A model generated the notes under the pieces. That model saw nothing but the letters and a program-made list of their open reading frames with translations, searched no databases and had not been told where the DNA came from. Both the position numbers and the translations under genes were made by a program. Of a stretch of 64,000 nt of DNA, positions 18,433 to 27,890 are shown in pieces. Position 1 is the stretch's first letter. Each line of letters starts with the position of its first letter. Source of the DNA: Ferrimonas lipolytica (GTDB lineage: Bacteria; Pseudomonadota; Gammaproteobacteria; Enterobacterales; Shewanellaceae); contig NZ_CP051180.1 in the NCBI RefSeq assembly GCF_012295575.1, forward strand, positions 3,968,001-4,032,000. The letters run 5' to 3'.

Positions 18433-18512
18433 GCGACTCTAGCTCAGTGTGGTTAGAATTAGCAGCGCGACTTGCCTGCGGTTCACACTAAGTAGACGCA
18501 ACACAGATTAAA

Positions 18513-18588
18513 GCGGCACTAGCTCAGTTGGTAGAGCGCGACCTTGCCAAGGTCGAGGTCATGAGTTCGAACCTCATGTGCCGCTCCA
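18513..18588 (+). tRNA. tRNA-Gly(GCC), copy 2
   Basis: Same sequence as copy 1, with anticodon loop TTGCCAA, T loop TTCGAAC and encoded CCA. Preceded by one 80-nt tRNA-like unit. Confidence 0.98.
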
Positions 18589-18805
18589 AATTTTAAGGTG
18601 TTTTGTTTACCAAGCAAGGCATCGGCGCAAGCCAAATTGATTAAAGCGACTCTAGCTCAGTGTGGTTAAAATTAGCAGCGCGACTTGCCTGCGGTTCACA
18701 CTAAGTAGACGCAACACAGATTAAAGCGGTCCTAGCTCAGTGTGGTTAGAATTAGCAGCGCGACCTGCCTGCGGTTCACACTAAGTAGACGCAACACAGA
18801 TTAAA

Positions 18806-18881
18806 GCGGCACTAGCTCAGTTGGTAGAGCGCGACCTTGCCAAGGTCGAGGTCATGAGTTCGAACCTCATGTGCCGCTCCA
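18806..18881 (+). tRNA. tRNA-Gly(GCC), copy 3
   Basis: Same sequence as copy 1. Preceded by two tandem 80-nt tRNA-like units. Confidence 0.98.
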
Positions 18882-19098
18882 AATTTTAAGGTGTTTTGTT
18901 TACCAAGCAAGGCATCGGCGCAAGCCAAATTGATTAAAGCGACTCTAGCTCAGTGTGGTTAAAATTAGCAGCGCGACTTGCCTGCGGTTCACACTAAGTA
19001 GACGCAACACAGATTAAAGCGGCACTAGCTCAGTGTGGTTAGAATTAGCAGCGCGACCTGCCTGCGGTTCACACTAAGTAGACGCAATACAGATTAAA

Positions 19099-19174
19099 GC
19101 GGCACTAGCTCAGTTGGTAGAGCGCGACCTTGCCAAGGTCGAGGTCATGAGTTCGAACCTCATGTGCCGCTCCA
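19099..19174 (+). tRNA. tRNA-Gly(GCC), copy 4
   Basis: Same sequence as copy 1. Preceded by two tandem tRNA-like units, the second of which begins with the same GCGGCACT as the tRNA itself. Confidence 0.98.
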
Positions 19175-19391
19175 AATTTTAAGGTGTTTTGTTGACCAAA
19201 CAAGGCATCGGCGCAAGCCAAATAGATTAAAGCGACTCTAGCTCAGTGTGGTTAGAATTAGCAGCGCGACTTGCCTGCGGTTCACACTAAGTAGACGCAA
19301 CACAGATTAAAGCGGCACTAGCTCAGTGTGGTTAGAATTAGCAGCGCGACCTGCCTGCGGTTCACACTAAGTAGACGCAATACAGATTAAA

Positions 19392-19467
19392 GCGGCACTA
19401 GCTCAGTTGGTAGAGCGCGACCTTGCCAAGGTCGAGGTCATGAGTTCGAACCTCATGTGCCGCTCCA
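19392..19467 (+). tRNA. tRNA-Gly(GCC), copy 5
   Basis: Same sequence as copy 1. The copy 4-to-5 module repeats the copy 3-to-4 module almost exactly, which indicates recent tandem duplication. Confidence 0.98.
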
Positions 19468-19604
19468 AATTTTAAGGTGTTTTGTTGACCAAACAAGGCA
19501 TCGGCGCAAGCCAAATAGATTAAAGCGGTCCTAGCTCAGTGTGGTTAGAATTAGCAGCGCGACCTGCCTGCGGTTCACACTAAGTAAACGCAACACAGAT
19601 TAAA

Positions 19605-19680
19605 GCGGCACTAGCTCAGTTGGTAGAGCGCGACCTTGCCAAGGTCGAGGTCATGAGTTCGAACCTCATGTGCCGCTCCA
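19605..19680 (+). tRNA. tRNA-Gly(GCC), copy 6
   Basis: Same sequence as copy 1. It is the last gene of the array; its CCA is followed within ten bases by the terminator. Confidence 0.98.
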
Positions 19681-19687
19681 AATAAAG

Positions 19688-19718
19688 AAAAAAGCCTCCC
19701 TAGTGGAGGCTTTTTTCG
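19688..19718 (+). terminator. Rho-independent terminator of the tRNA array
   Basis: AAAAAAGCCTCC and GGAGGCTTTTTT form a long stem around CTAGT, followed by a T tract. The symmetry would also stop transcription from the right. Confidence 0.9.
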
Positions 19719-19735
19719 TTTCATGCCTAATTAAT

Positions 19736-20026
19736 TGCGGTGTCACAGTTAAGTGTTGAGGTTTATATCAAGCTTTCGGCTGTACCGATTGCATTACTAT
19801 TAAGGGTTATGTCGCGGTGGCGACGGCACATTCTTGTATGCATTAGAGCGGGAGCTCCACCCCCTTTGGAATCCCCCTTGCCTTAGGTCGCAGTCCAAAA
19901 CGCTTCGCTGGACTGCTCCAATGCGGCGCAAGAGCAACGGCGGTAGTGCTTTCCCCTTGTATCAAAACTCGCCTAGCCAGTGCTTTAACGGCATTGGAAA
20001 GAACAACACTTAGTTGGTACACGGCC
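19736..20026 (+). mobile_element. MITE-like non-autonomous element, copy 2 (291 bp)
   Basis: Closely related to copy 1 over its full length, in the same orientation. The ends have decayed (TGCGGTGT and ACACGGCC), and the flanks TAATTAAT (19728-19735) and AAATTGAT (20027-20034) match at six of eight positions, as expected of an older insertion. The interior hairpins GTCGCGGTGGCGAC and the block AAACGCTTCGCTGGA are kept. There is no coding capacity. It lies between the tRNA terminator and nnr. Confidence 0.75.
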
Positions 20027-20135
20027 AAATTGATGCTCATTCGTACCATTCCCTTAACCCAATTGTTGCAGCTTTCTTGTTCAAGTTGGCCACGCTCTGA
20101 TATAACCGATTCATAGCAATCTGTTAGGTACCCTT

Positions 20136-21602
20136 ATGCGCGCCGATCTGTGTTCACTGCCACCGCAGGTTAATCTCGCCTCGACCATTCGCGAACAAGA
20201 GCCATTAATTGCCAAGCAATTGGGGCTAGCGCTTTATCAGGTCATGGAGCAAGCGGGGCAACAAGCGTTTTTACTGCTGCGGAAGCGTTGGCCTAGTAAG
20301 AGCAACATTTGTGTTCTGTGTGGCAGTGGTAACAATGCTGGCGATGGTTATGTATTAGCGCGTTATGCCAAGCTGGCAGGTTATCGGGTTGCGCTATTGC
20401 AGCATGCCACTACTCTGAGTGGCGATGCGTTGAAGGCGCAGCAGGCTTGGCTTGAGATAGGCGGCGAGATAAGCGATCTTGCTGGGGCTTGGCCCGACGC
20501 AGAGATCTATGTTGATGCCTTGCTTGGTACTGGGCTTTCAGGGCCGCTGCGACCGGCAATAGCTCGTGTTATCAAGCAATTGAATCAACTTAACAAACCT
20601 GTTCTTGCCATTGATATTTCGTCTGGTTTAGATGGCGATACCGGTACTATCGCAACCGCTGCGGTAAAGGCTGACGTCACCATTACGTTTGTCGGCTGCA
20701 AAGTTGGTTTACTGACAGGCAAAGCGGCTACGGTGGCTGGAGAGATCGTTCTGGCGCCATTGCAGTTGGGCGCAGGCTTAAGTGCTGATGGAAGGTTACT
20801 GCAACGGTCGGTATTCACTGCATTACCTACTCGCAGTGCGGTTAGTCACAAAGGTGATCATGGCAAACTGCTGCTGATTGGCGGCGGCTGCGGTATGGCG
20901 GGGGCAGCGAGGCTGGCAGGAGAAGCGGCACTGCGAAGCGGTACCGGCATGGTGAGCGTTGGTTGCGACAATAGTTCGGTAACGGCAATAGTCAGTGCTC
21001 GCCCTGAGATAATGGCCTTCCCGGTTGAACGCCAACTTGGCGAACGCTTAAGCTGGGCCGATGCCGTGGCAATTGGGCCCGGTTTAGGCACAGATGCCTG
21101 GGCTCAAGCGCTTTGGCAACAGGCACTGCAGTCCGAGTTGCCACTGTTAGTGGATGCGGATGCACTGACGCTCTTAGCCCAACAACCGCTGCGTCGAGAT
21201 AACTGGTTGTTAACTCCGCATCCCGCCGAGGCGGCAAGGTTACTGGGCGTGACCACCGCTGAGATTGAAGCGGATCGGGTCACGGCAGTTAACAGGTTGC
21301 AGCAACGCTACGGCGGTGTGGTTGTACTCAAAGGCAGCGGCACCCTCATTTGTTCTGATGAGGGTTGGGCCTTAGCCGTTGTTGGTAATGCCGGCTTGGC
21401 TTGTGGGGGCAGCGGTGATGTTCTTTCTGGTATACTCGCCGGTTTGATGGTGCAGGGCCTCACATTAGTCGATGCGGCGTACTGCGGTGTTTTGGTGCAC
21501 GGTGAAGCGGCGGATAGGGCGGCGCGAGACGGCATGCAAGGCATGTTACCTTCAGATCTATTTCCACACATTCGGTATCTGGTAAATCAAGGAACTCTAT
21601 GA
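20136..21602 (+). CDS. nnr: bifunctional NAD(P)H-hydrate epimerase / ADP-dependent dehydratase
   Basis: Repairs damaged NADHX and NADPHX. The 488-residue protein joins an N-terminal YjeF_N epimerase domain (about 1-215, with GSGNNAGDGYVLAR) to a C-terminal ribokinase-like dehydratase domain (about 225-480, with GPGLGTD and GNAGLACGGSGDVLSG). It begins the large rightward housekeeping operon and overlaps tsaE by ATGA, the same order as in E. coli. Confidence 0.96.
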   Translation: MRADLCSLPPQVNLASTIREQEPLIAKQLGLALYQVMEQAGQQAFLLLRKRWPSKSNICVLCGSGNNAGDGYVLARYAKLAGYRVALLQHATTLSGDALKAQQAWLEIGGEISDLAGAWPDAEIYVDALLGTGLSGPLRPAIARVIKQLNQLNKPVLAIDISSGLDGDTGTIATAAVKADVTITFVGCKVGLLTGKAATVAGEIVLAPLQLGAGLSADGRLLQRSVFTALPTRSAVSHKGDHGKLLLIGGGCGMAGAARLAGEAALRSGTGMVSVGCDNSSVTAIVSARPEIMAFPVERQLGERLSWADAVAIGPGLGTDAWAQALWQQALQSELPLLVDADALTLLAQQPLRRDNWLLTPHPAEAARLLGVTTAEIEADRVTAVNRLQQRYGGVVVLKGSGTLICSDEGWALAVVGNAGLACGGSGDVLSGILAGLMVQGLTLVDAAYCGVLVHGEAADRAARDGMQGMLPSDLFPHIRYLVNQGTL

Positions 21603-22057
21603 CTCAGGTTGCATTCGAGTTAGCTAATGAAGCGGCGACATTAGCATTAGGCCAAGCGTTGGCCGCTAACGTAAGTGCGCCACTGGTGATCCATCTGCAC
21701 GGTGACTTAGGGGCAGGCAAAACCACGTTAACCCGTGGGATCATCCAAGCACTGGGCCACGTGGGAGCAGTAAAAAGCCCTACCTATGCATTAGTTGAGC
21801 CATACCAACTGCAAGATATGCAGATCTATCACTTTGATCTTTATCGTCTTATGGATCCGGAAGAGCTTGAATTTATGGGAATCCGTGATTACTTTGCCAA
21901 CAACACGTTGGCATTAATTGAATGGCCAGAGCGGGGACATGGCTTATTGCCTGATCCGGATTTAGTGATTGAGATCCAGTATCAAGGTGAGGGTCGTCAG
22001 GCGGTTATTACTGGCCAGACTGACGCAGGCATTAACTTAGTAAATAAAATTAAATAA
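21599..22057 (+). CDS. tsaE: tRNA threonylcarbamoyladenosine biosynthesis ATPase TsaE
   Basis: P-loop ATPase that works with TsaB and TsaD to form t6A37 in ANN-decoding tRNAs. The 152-residue protein has the Walker A GDLGAGKTTLTRG and the family segment KSPTYALVEPY followed by HFDLYRL. The ATG overlaps the nnr stop, and amiB follows after five bases. Confidence 0.96.
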   Translation: MTQVAFELANEAATLALGQALAANVSAPLVIHLHGDLGAGKTTLTRGIIQALGHVGAVKSPTYALVEPYQLQDMQIYHFDLYRLMDPEELEFMGIRDYFANNTLALIEWPERGHGLLPDPDLVIEIQYQGEGRQAVITGQTDAGINLVNKIK

Positions 22058-22062
22058 TAACG

Positions 22063-23358
22063 ATGAATCGGCTGCTGCGTACCCTGAGCTTGATCTTGCT
22101 TGGACTGTTTACTGTTTCTGCTTGGGCCAACCAAGTAAATTCTGCCCGCCTGAGTGCGACGGCTGAGAAGACTCGATTGGTGTTTGAGCTAAGTCAGAAG
22201 CCAAACTTCACGACCTCGCGGTTGAGCAGCCCAGATCGTATTGTTATTGATATAAAAAATACCACGCTCAAAACCAAGCTCGAAGGTCTGGCTAAGCAAA
22301 CCAAGCTCATTGAGCGGATCCGTACCTCACAACCGGCAGGAAAAGGGCAGTTGCGGGTGGTACTGGATATGGCTTATCCGTCCAGCTATAAAGCCTTTAA
22401 GTTAGGCCCCAGCGGGAAAGTGGGGCACCGACTCGTGGTGGATGTTAGCCCGAGTAGCAGTAAAGCGGCTAAAGCGCAGGTGGTAAAACCCGGGCGCGAT
22501 ATTGTGATTGCTATCGATGCCGGCCACGGTGGTAAAGATCCAGGCTCGATCGGCCCATCTGGCATCTACGAAAAGAATATTGTGCTGCCGATTGCGAAGC
22601 AGTTAAAGGCCAAAATCGACGCGACTAAAGGCTTTAGAGCGGTATTGATCCGTAGCGGTGATTATTTTGTTAGCTTGAATCAACGATCCGAACAGGCCCG
22701 TCAAGCGGATGCGGATCTGTTGGTGTCTATTCACGCTGATGCATTCTCTAGTCCTCAGCCTCGTGGTGCGTCGGTGTGGGTGCTGTCACTAGGACGTGCC
22801 AATAACGAAATGGGTCGCTGGTTGGAGAAGGATGATAAGCTCTCGGAGCTGCGTGGTATCGGGGAGGTTATCTCCGAATCGAGCCAAGGTGATGAAGATC
22901 TGCAGCGCACCATTGTTGACCTCGCTCGGCAGAATAATATGGCGGAAAGTCATACCTTAGCTGGGCACATTTTGAGTGAATTTAATGGCTTTACTAAGCT
23001 GCATAAAAAGCAGCCGCAGGCGGCGTCATTGGCGGTGTTGAAGTCGCCAGATTTGGTGTCGTTGCTGGTCGAGGTTGGTTTTATCTCCAACCCGAAAGAG
23101 GAAAAAATGCTACGTTCCAGTGCCCACCAAAATAGGTTGGCGAATGCGCTGCAAAAGACCATCACCAACTACTTTAAAAGCAACCCGCCCCGAGATAGCT
23201 GGTTAGCACAAACACGCACTCATAAAGTGAGTTCGGGCGAGTCATTGTCTGTTATCGCCCGTCGTTATGGGGTAACGCTAACCGCACTTAAACAAGCCAA
23301 CCATCTTAAAAACAATACCATTCGTATTGGCCAAAATCTGGTGATTCCACGAGTCTAG
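22063..23358 (+). CDS. amiB: N-acetylmuramoyl-L-alanine amidase AmiB
   Basis: Periplasmic zinc amidase that splits septal peptidoglycan. The 431-residue protein has a signal peptide (about 1-23), an AMIN septal-targeting domain (about 25-135), an Amidase_3 catalytic domain with zinc ligands in IDAGHGGKDPG and SIHADAF and the catalytic Glu in LLVEVGFISN, and a single C-terminal LysM repeat (about 386-431). The LysM is typical of AmiB in Alteromonadales and Vibrio. Eight bases separate it from mutL. Confidence 0.95.
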   Translation: MNRLLRTLSLILLGLFTVSAWANQVNSARLSATAEKTRLVFELSQKPNFTTSRLSSPDRIVIDIKNTTLKTKLEGLAKQTKLIERIRTSQPAGKGQLRVVLDMAYPSSYKAFKLGPSGKVGHRLVVDVSPSSSKAAKAQVVKPGRDIVIAIDAGHGGKDPGSIGPSGIYEKNIVLPIAKQLKAKIDATKGFRAVLIRSGDYFVSLNQRSEQARQADADLLVSIHADAFSSPQPRGASVWVLSLGRANNEMGRWLEKDDKLSELRGIGEVISESSQGDEDLQRTIVDLARQNNMAESHTLAGHILSEFNGFTKLHKKQPQAASLAVLKSPDLVSLLVEVGFISNPKEEKMLRSSAHQNRLANALQKTITNYFKSNPPRDSWLAQTRTHKVSSGESLSVIARRYGVTLTALKQANHLKNNTIRIGQNLVIPRV

Positions 23359-23366
23359 GAGGCCCT

Positions 23367-25208
23367 ATGGCCATTCAAATTTTGCCACCGCAGTTGGCAA
23401 ACCAGATCGCCGCCGGTGAAGTGGTCGAACGGCCAGCATCGGTAGTGAAGGAGCTGGTTGAGAACTGCCTTGATGCGGGTGCGACCAAGATCGATATCGA
23501 GGTGGAAAAGGGCGGCAGTAAGGCGCTTATCGTCCGTGACAACGGCAAAGGGATTGCCAAGTCTGAATTGGAGCTGGCGCTAGCGCGTCATGCTACTTCT
23601 AAGGTTGCTAGCTTGGCTGATCTGGAGTCGATACTAAGCTTCGGTTTTCGTGGTGAAGCGCTGGCATCCATCAGCTCTGTGTCAAGGTTGACCCTAAGCT
23701 CTCGCCAACAAGACGCGAGCGAAGCGTGGCAGGCATACGCCGAAGGTCGAGATATGGCGGTTAAGGTTCAACCTACCGCGCACCCGGTTGGCACCACGGT
23801 TGAAGTGGTTGATCTGTTTTTTAATACGCCGGCACGTAGACGTTTTCTCCGAGCGGATAAAACTGAATTTACCCATATTGAAGAGCAGTTGAAGCGGATT
23901 GCCTTGGCCAAAGAGGAGATTCACTTCAGCCTGCGTCACAATGATAAGTTGGTGCGTCAATATCGACCAGCTCGCAATGATCGGCAACGACAGCAACGGC
24001 TGGCTTCGATCTGTGGCAGCGCTTTTGCTGATCGCGCCTTTATGCTGCGTAGCTCAAATGATGATCTTGCGTTAACTGGGTTCTTGGCGCTGGATGACGA
24101 TAAAGCCCGTGTTAGCGAAGTACAGTACTTCTACGTTAATGGGCGGGTGGTGCGAGATAAGCTAGTTAATCATGCGGTGCGGCAAGCTCTTGAAGAAGCG
24201 GGCGTCGCGCAAGCAGCAGGCTTTGTGTTGTACCTAACTGTCGATCCTCATGAAGTAGACGTTAACGTGCATCCAGCCAAGCATGAAGTGCGGTTTCACC
24301 AAGCTCGTTATGTACATGACTTCATCCTGACCGCGCTGCAGCAGGGATTAAGCCAGCGAACCTCGTTATTGAATGATGAGCCTGCACTAACACAACAGCA
24401 GCCGCAAACCCCCAGTTTTGCGCCGCAACAGCCAGCGACAGGCACCGATTTACATGAGGCGACTTATTCGCACCGTGCACAGGTCGCTGAAACCAATGTT
24501 GGTTACGGCAGTAGCGGCGGTGGTTTTGGGGCGAGTGGTGGTGGTAGTTCGTCCTCGAGAGAGAGCGGGGTTGGTTATCGCCCTGCACCATTGCGGCCGA
24601 TGGCGGTAAAACCATCACTGGACGCCACCAATAGCTACGGTGAGTTGCTGCAAACACCGAACCTAGCCAACCAACAAGTTAATACCAGCAGTGAAAATGG
24701 TTGGCAGTTGCTGTCCCAATTGAATAAGACCGCCGTTCTGTTTGGTAAAGGCGAACATTTGAAGTTGGTATCGATGCAAATGCTGCATCAGGCAGTACAG
24801 AAAGCGTCCCTGCTGCAGCGACTGCCGCAAGGACTGGTTGGGCAACCACTGCTGCTGCCGGTCTCGTTACCGGCGGATGTGAATTGGCTGCAGGTGCTGG
24901 AACGGCACCAAACCTTGCTGCGCCAACTTGGTGTTGATCTGAGTAAACAACATCAACGGATAGTATTGAAAACCGTACCAGCAGTACTGCGGCATGGGGA
25001 CCTGACCAAAATAATGGCGGAGCTACTGCAGTGGCTCGATGGCGACACCCCAACCAATGAAGCGTTGGCTAACTGGCTAGCGCAATGGAGTGAGCCAAGT
25101 GAGTCTGGCGCGCAACTGTGGCTACAATTACCCCAACAACAACAAGATTTATTGCTAACAGCAGCAATTGAGCTGCCGTGGCAAAGCGTTTTGGAGCAAT
25201 CTGAGTGA
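23367..25208 (+). CDS. mutL: DNA mismatch repair protein MutL
   Basis: Links MutS mismatch recognition to MutH and UvrD. The 613-residue protein has GHKL ATPase motifs ([34 protein letters not shown]) in its first 110 residues, the transducer domain to about 330, a low-complexity Gln- then Gly/Ser-rich linker (about 335-420) and a C-terminal dimerisation domain. No DQHA(X)2E(X)4E endonuclease motif is seen, as expected for a MutH-dependent species. The stop overlaps the miaA start. Confidence 0.97.
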   Translation: MAIQILPPQLANQIAAGEVVERPASVVKELVENCLDAGATKIDIEVEKGGSKALIVRDNGKGIAKSELELALARHATSKVASLADLESILSFGFRGEALASISSVSRLTLSSRQQDASEAWQAYAEGRDMAVKVQPTAHPVGTTVEVVDLFFNTPARRRFLRADKTEFTHIEEQLKRIALAKEEIHFSLRHNDKLVRQYRPARNDRQRQQRLASICGSAFADRAFMLRSSNDDLALTGFLALDDDKARVSEVQYFYVNGRVVRDKLVNHAVRQALEEAGVAQAAGFVLYLTVDPHEVDVNVHPAKHEVRFHQARYVHDFILTALQQGLSQRTSLLNDEPALTQQQPQTPSFAPQQPATGTDLHEATYSHRAQVAETNVGYGSSGGGFGASGGGSSSSRESGVGYRPAPLRPMAVKPSLDATNSYGELLQTPNLANQQVNTSSENGWQLLSQLNKTAVLFGKGEHLKLVSMQMLHQAVQKASLLQRLPQGLVGQPLLLPVSLPADVNWLQVLERHQTLLRQLGVDLSKQHQRIVLKTVPAVLRHGDLTKIMAELLQWLDGDTPTNEALANWLAQWSEPSESGAQLWLQLPQQQQDLLLTAAIELPWQSVLEQSE

Positions 25209-26134
25209 GTACTGATCCACGGCCTTTGGCCATCTGTTTAATGGGCCCAACCGCATCGGGGAAAACCGATTTGGCCATCGCCCTTAAACAACACCTTCCG
25301 GTGGAGTTGATAAGTGTTGATTCCGCCCTCATATACAAAGGTATGGATATTGGAACTGCTAAGCCTACGGTGGCAGAACAGGCCCAAGCACCGCATCGAC
25401 TGATTGATATTTTGGATCCGTCGGAAAGCTATTCTGCTGCTGATTTTGTCGCGGATGCACACCGAGAGATGGCTAAAATTGTTGCCGACGGCAAGATCCC
25501 ATTGTTGGTTGGCGGCACCATGCTTTATTTCAAGGCGTTAATTGAGGGTTTATCTCCTCTGCCTTCAGCCGATAAAGTTATTCGTGAACAGCTTAACGCT
25601 GAAGCGGAACGCGATGGCTGGGATGCAATGCATCAATTATTGCAGCAGATCGACCCTGTTTCGGCAGAACGGATCCATCCTAATGACCCGCAGCGATTAC
25701 TGCGAGCATTGGAGGTGTATCGGGTCAGCGGCAAATCGATGACTGAGCTAACGGAAACCAAGGCACCACCGAGCCCTTACCGCTATGCTCAGTTTGCAAT
25801 AGCACCATCGGATCGGGCGGTATTGCATCAACGCATTGAGCAGCGGTTCTTAGCGATGTTGGAGCAGCCGTTTGAACAAGAGGTGCAAGCGCTGATTGAT
25901 CGCGGCGATCTTAGCGTTGATCTGCCATCGATACGTTGTGTTGGATATCGACAAATGTGGTCGTATCTTCACGGTGAGGTAGATAGAGATACTATGATTG
26001 CACAAGGGGTAGCCGCAACTCGTCAATTAGCCAAGCGACAATTGACTTGGCTGAGGGGCTGGGAAGCACTAGATTGGCTCGAATCCGGAGATGGTGATAA
26101 TCTATCCAAGGTACTGACAAAATTAGCCTTGTAA
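25205..26134 (+). CDS. miaA: tRNA dimethylallyltransferase
   Basis: Adds dimethylallyl to N6 of A37 in tRNAs reading U-starting codons. The 309-residue protein has the P-loop [14 protein letters not shown], then [16 protein letters not shown] and the substrate-site segment [12 protein letters not shown]. The start is the GTG at 25205 that overlaps the mutL stop. Order mutL-miaA-hfq is as in E. coli. Confidence 0.97.
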   Translation: MSTDPRPLAICLMGPTASGKTDLAIALKQHLPVELISVDSALIYKGMDIGTAKPTVAEQAQAPHRLIDILDPSESYSAADFVADAHREMAKIVADGKIPLLVGGTMLYFKALIEGLSPLPSADKVIREQLNAEAERDGWDAMHQLLQQIDPVSAERIHPNDPQRLLRALEVYRVSGKSMTELTETKAPPSPYRYAQFAIAPSDRAVLHQRIEQRFLAMLEQPFEQEVQALIDRGDLSVDLPSIRCVGYRQMWSYLHGEVDRDTMIAQGVAATRQLAKRQLTWLRGWEALDWLESGDGDNLSKVLTKLAL

Positions 26135-26227
26135 AGTGGTCTAGGCTATAAAAGACTAGCGCTTTTATGCGCTTATCGCCGACAATAAACTGTTTAATCA
26201 AATTACAAATTTAAAAAGGAAGACAGA

Positions 26228-26518
26228 ATGGCTAAAGGGCAATCATTACAAGACCCGTTTCTGAATGCGCTTCGTAGAGAGCGTGTGCCAGTATCTATTT
26301 ATTTGGTCAATGGGATCAAACTTCAGGGCCAAATCGAGTCTTTCGACCAGTTTGTTATTCTCCTGAAGAATACTGTAAGTCAAATGGTTTACAAACACGC
26401 AATTTCCACTGTGGTACCAGGTCGCCCATTTAACATGAGCAACCAAGCCCCAGCTGCTGGTGGTCAACCACAGCAAGGTGGTTACGGTAACCATGAACAG
26501 GGCGATTCACACGCTTGA
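26228..26518 (+). CDS. hfq: RNA chaperone Hfq
   Basis: Hexameric Sm-like protein that pairs small RNAs with mRNAs. The 96-residue protein has the Sm1 core ([19 protein letters not shown]) and Sm2 ([10 protein letters not shown]), with the proximal-site residues Gln8, Phe42 and Lys56 in their usual places. The C-terminal tail is short and Gly/Gln/His rich. AAAAAGGAAGACAG precedes the ATG. hflX follows after 24 bp. Confidence 0.98.
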   Translation: MAKGQSLQDPFLNALRRERVPVSIYLVNGIKLQGQIESFDQFVILLKNTVSQMVYKHAISTVVPGRPFNMSNQAPAAGGQPQQGGYGNHEQGDSHA

Positions 26519-26542
26519 GACAACAATTAGGAGTAAGTCTGC

Positions 26543-27829
26543 TTGTTTGAGAGGTACGAAGCAGGCGAACGCGCTGTACTGGTTCACATCGACTTTAGTC
26601 GCGAAGGTGAACGAGAAGATCTCGAGGAGTTGCGCCTATTAGCCAGCTCCGCCGGGGTTACTTCCTGTGGGGTAATCACAGGACGGCGCGCCAGTCCCCA
26701 TCCAAAATATTTTTGTGGTACCGGTAAAGCAGAAGAGATTGCTCATTTTGTAGCGGCTCAAGAAGCTGATATCGTTATCTTTAACCATTCATTAAGTCCC
26801 GCTCAAGAGCGTAATATTGAGACCATTTGCCAGTGTCGAGTTCTCGATCGCACCGGTTTGATCCTTGATATCTTTGCTCAACGTGCGCGTACCCACGAAG
26901 GTAAATTACAGGTTGAATTGGCGCAATTGCGTTATATATCAACCCGATTGATTCGAGGTTGGACCCACCTAGAGCGCCAAAAAGGCGGCATTGGTCTACG
27001 TGGCCCAGGTGAAACCCAGCTTGAAACCGATCGTCGTTTGTTACGAGAACGAATCAAGACCATTTTGAAGCGGCTGGATAAGGTCGCCAAGCAACGTGAG
27101 CAGGGGCGTCGAGCCCGACAGCGGCGTGAGGTACCGACGGTATCACTGGTTGGTTATACCAACGCCGGCAAGTCTACGTTGTTTAACCGTATTACTGCGG
27201 CAGGGGTGTACGCCGAGGATCAGCTATTTGCTACCTTGGACCCAACCCTCCGTCGAATTGAAGTCGAACAGGTCGGCCCTGCGATTTTGGCCGATACCGT
27301 TGGTTTTATTCGCCACCTTCCACACGATTTAGTGGCAGCCTTTAAAGGCACGCTTACCGAAACGCGGGAAGCAGATCTATTGCTACATGTTGTTGACTGT
27401 GCTGACGATCGCTCTGCAGAGAACATCAGTTCAGTACATGAAGTACTGACCGAGATCGAAGCGGATGAGATCCCGTCGTTGCTGGTTTACAACAAAATTG
27501 ATCAACTCGACGACGCTGTCGCTCGAATTGATCGTAATGAAGAGGGCGTACCAACGCGAGTTTGGCTTAGTGCTCAAGCAGACAACGGCATTGAACTATT
27601 GTTTCAGGCGTTGTCTGAGCTACTGGGGCAAGAGATTGCCGAGCATGATTTGGTTATTCCGGCGTCAGATAGCCGTTGGGTAGCAAACTTACACGAGCTG
27701 AACGCCGTACAATCTCTGGATTACGACGAACAAGGCCAAAGCGTCCTGCGGATAAAAATGCCGGAACGCGATTGGCAAAGGCTGATGAAAGCGTCCGAAG
27801 GACGATTGGCCGACTTTATCCAAATGTAA
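26543..27829 (+). CDS. hflX: ribosome-splitting GTPase HflX
   Basis: Heat-induced GTPase that rescues stalled 70S ribosomes. The 428-residue protein has the glycine-rich HflX segment (GGIGLRGPGETQLETDRR) and the GTPase P-loop GYTNAGKSTLFN, then DTVGF and NKID. The start is a TTG at 26543: AGGAG lies about nine bases upstream and the family N-terminus (MFxRYxAGE) begins there. A TTG start suggests weak initiation relative to hfq. Confidence 0.95.
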   Translation: MFERYEAGERAVLVHIDFSREGEREDLEELRLLASSAGVTSCGVITGRRASPHPKYFCGTGKAEEIAHFVAAQEADIVIFNHSLSPAQERNIETICQCRVLDRTGLILDIFAQRARTHEGKLQVELAQLRYISTRLIRGWTHLERQKGGIGLRGPGETQLETDRRLLRERIKTILKRLDKVAKQREQGRRARQRREVPTVSLVGYTNAGKSTLFNRITAAGVYAEDQLFATLDPTLRRIEVEQVGPAILADTVGFIRHLPHDLVAAFKGTLTETREADLLLHVVDCADDRSAENISSVHEVLTEIEADEIPSLLVYNKIDQLDDAVARIDRNEEGVPTRVWLSAQADNGIELLFQALSELLGQEIAEHDLVIPASDSRWVANLHELNAVQSLDYDEQGQSVLRIKMPERDWQRLMKASEGRLADFIQM

Positions 27830-27890
27830 TTGGCTGATAGATTAGCTAGAGTTACAACATACTACCTTTCCAATTGATGGAGCAGTGTTA

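Larger units (their letters stand above)
18220..19604 (+). repeat. nine 80-nt tRNA-like units interleaved with tRNA-Gly genes
   Basis: Units at 18220-18299, 18433-18512, 18646-18725, 18726-18805, 18939-19018, 19019-19098, 19232-19311, 19312-19391 and 19525-19604 are each exactly 80 nt and nearly identical. Each starts like the tRNA (GCGGCACT, GCGACTCT, GCGGTCCT or GCAGTACT, then AGCTCAGT) and keeps GCGCGACC or GCGCGACT, but has TTCACACTAAGTAGACGC in place of the T arm and acceptor 3' strand, and no CCA. AGTGTG and CACACT can pair within the unit. The acceptor-like first bases vary most between units. Each unit is followed directly by a true tRNA or by another unit. Confidence 0.85.

Noticed and set aside
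18220-19680. CRISPR-like periodic repeat array
   Set aside because: The repeats are intact tRNA-Gly genes and tRNA-like units with conserved, not unique, linkers; no cas genes are present.
23367-25208. MutL lacking the DQHA(X)2E(X)4E endonuclease motif as a defect
   Set aside because: This is normal for gammaproteobacteria that use MutH.
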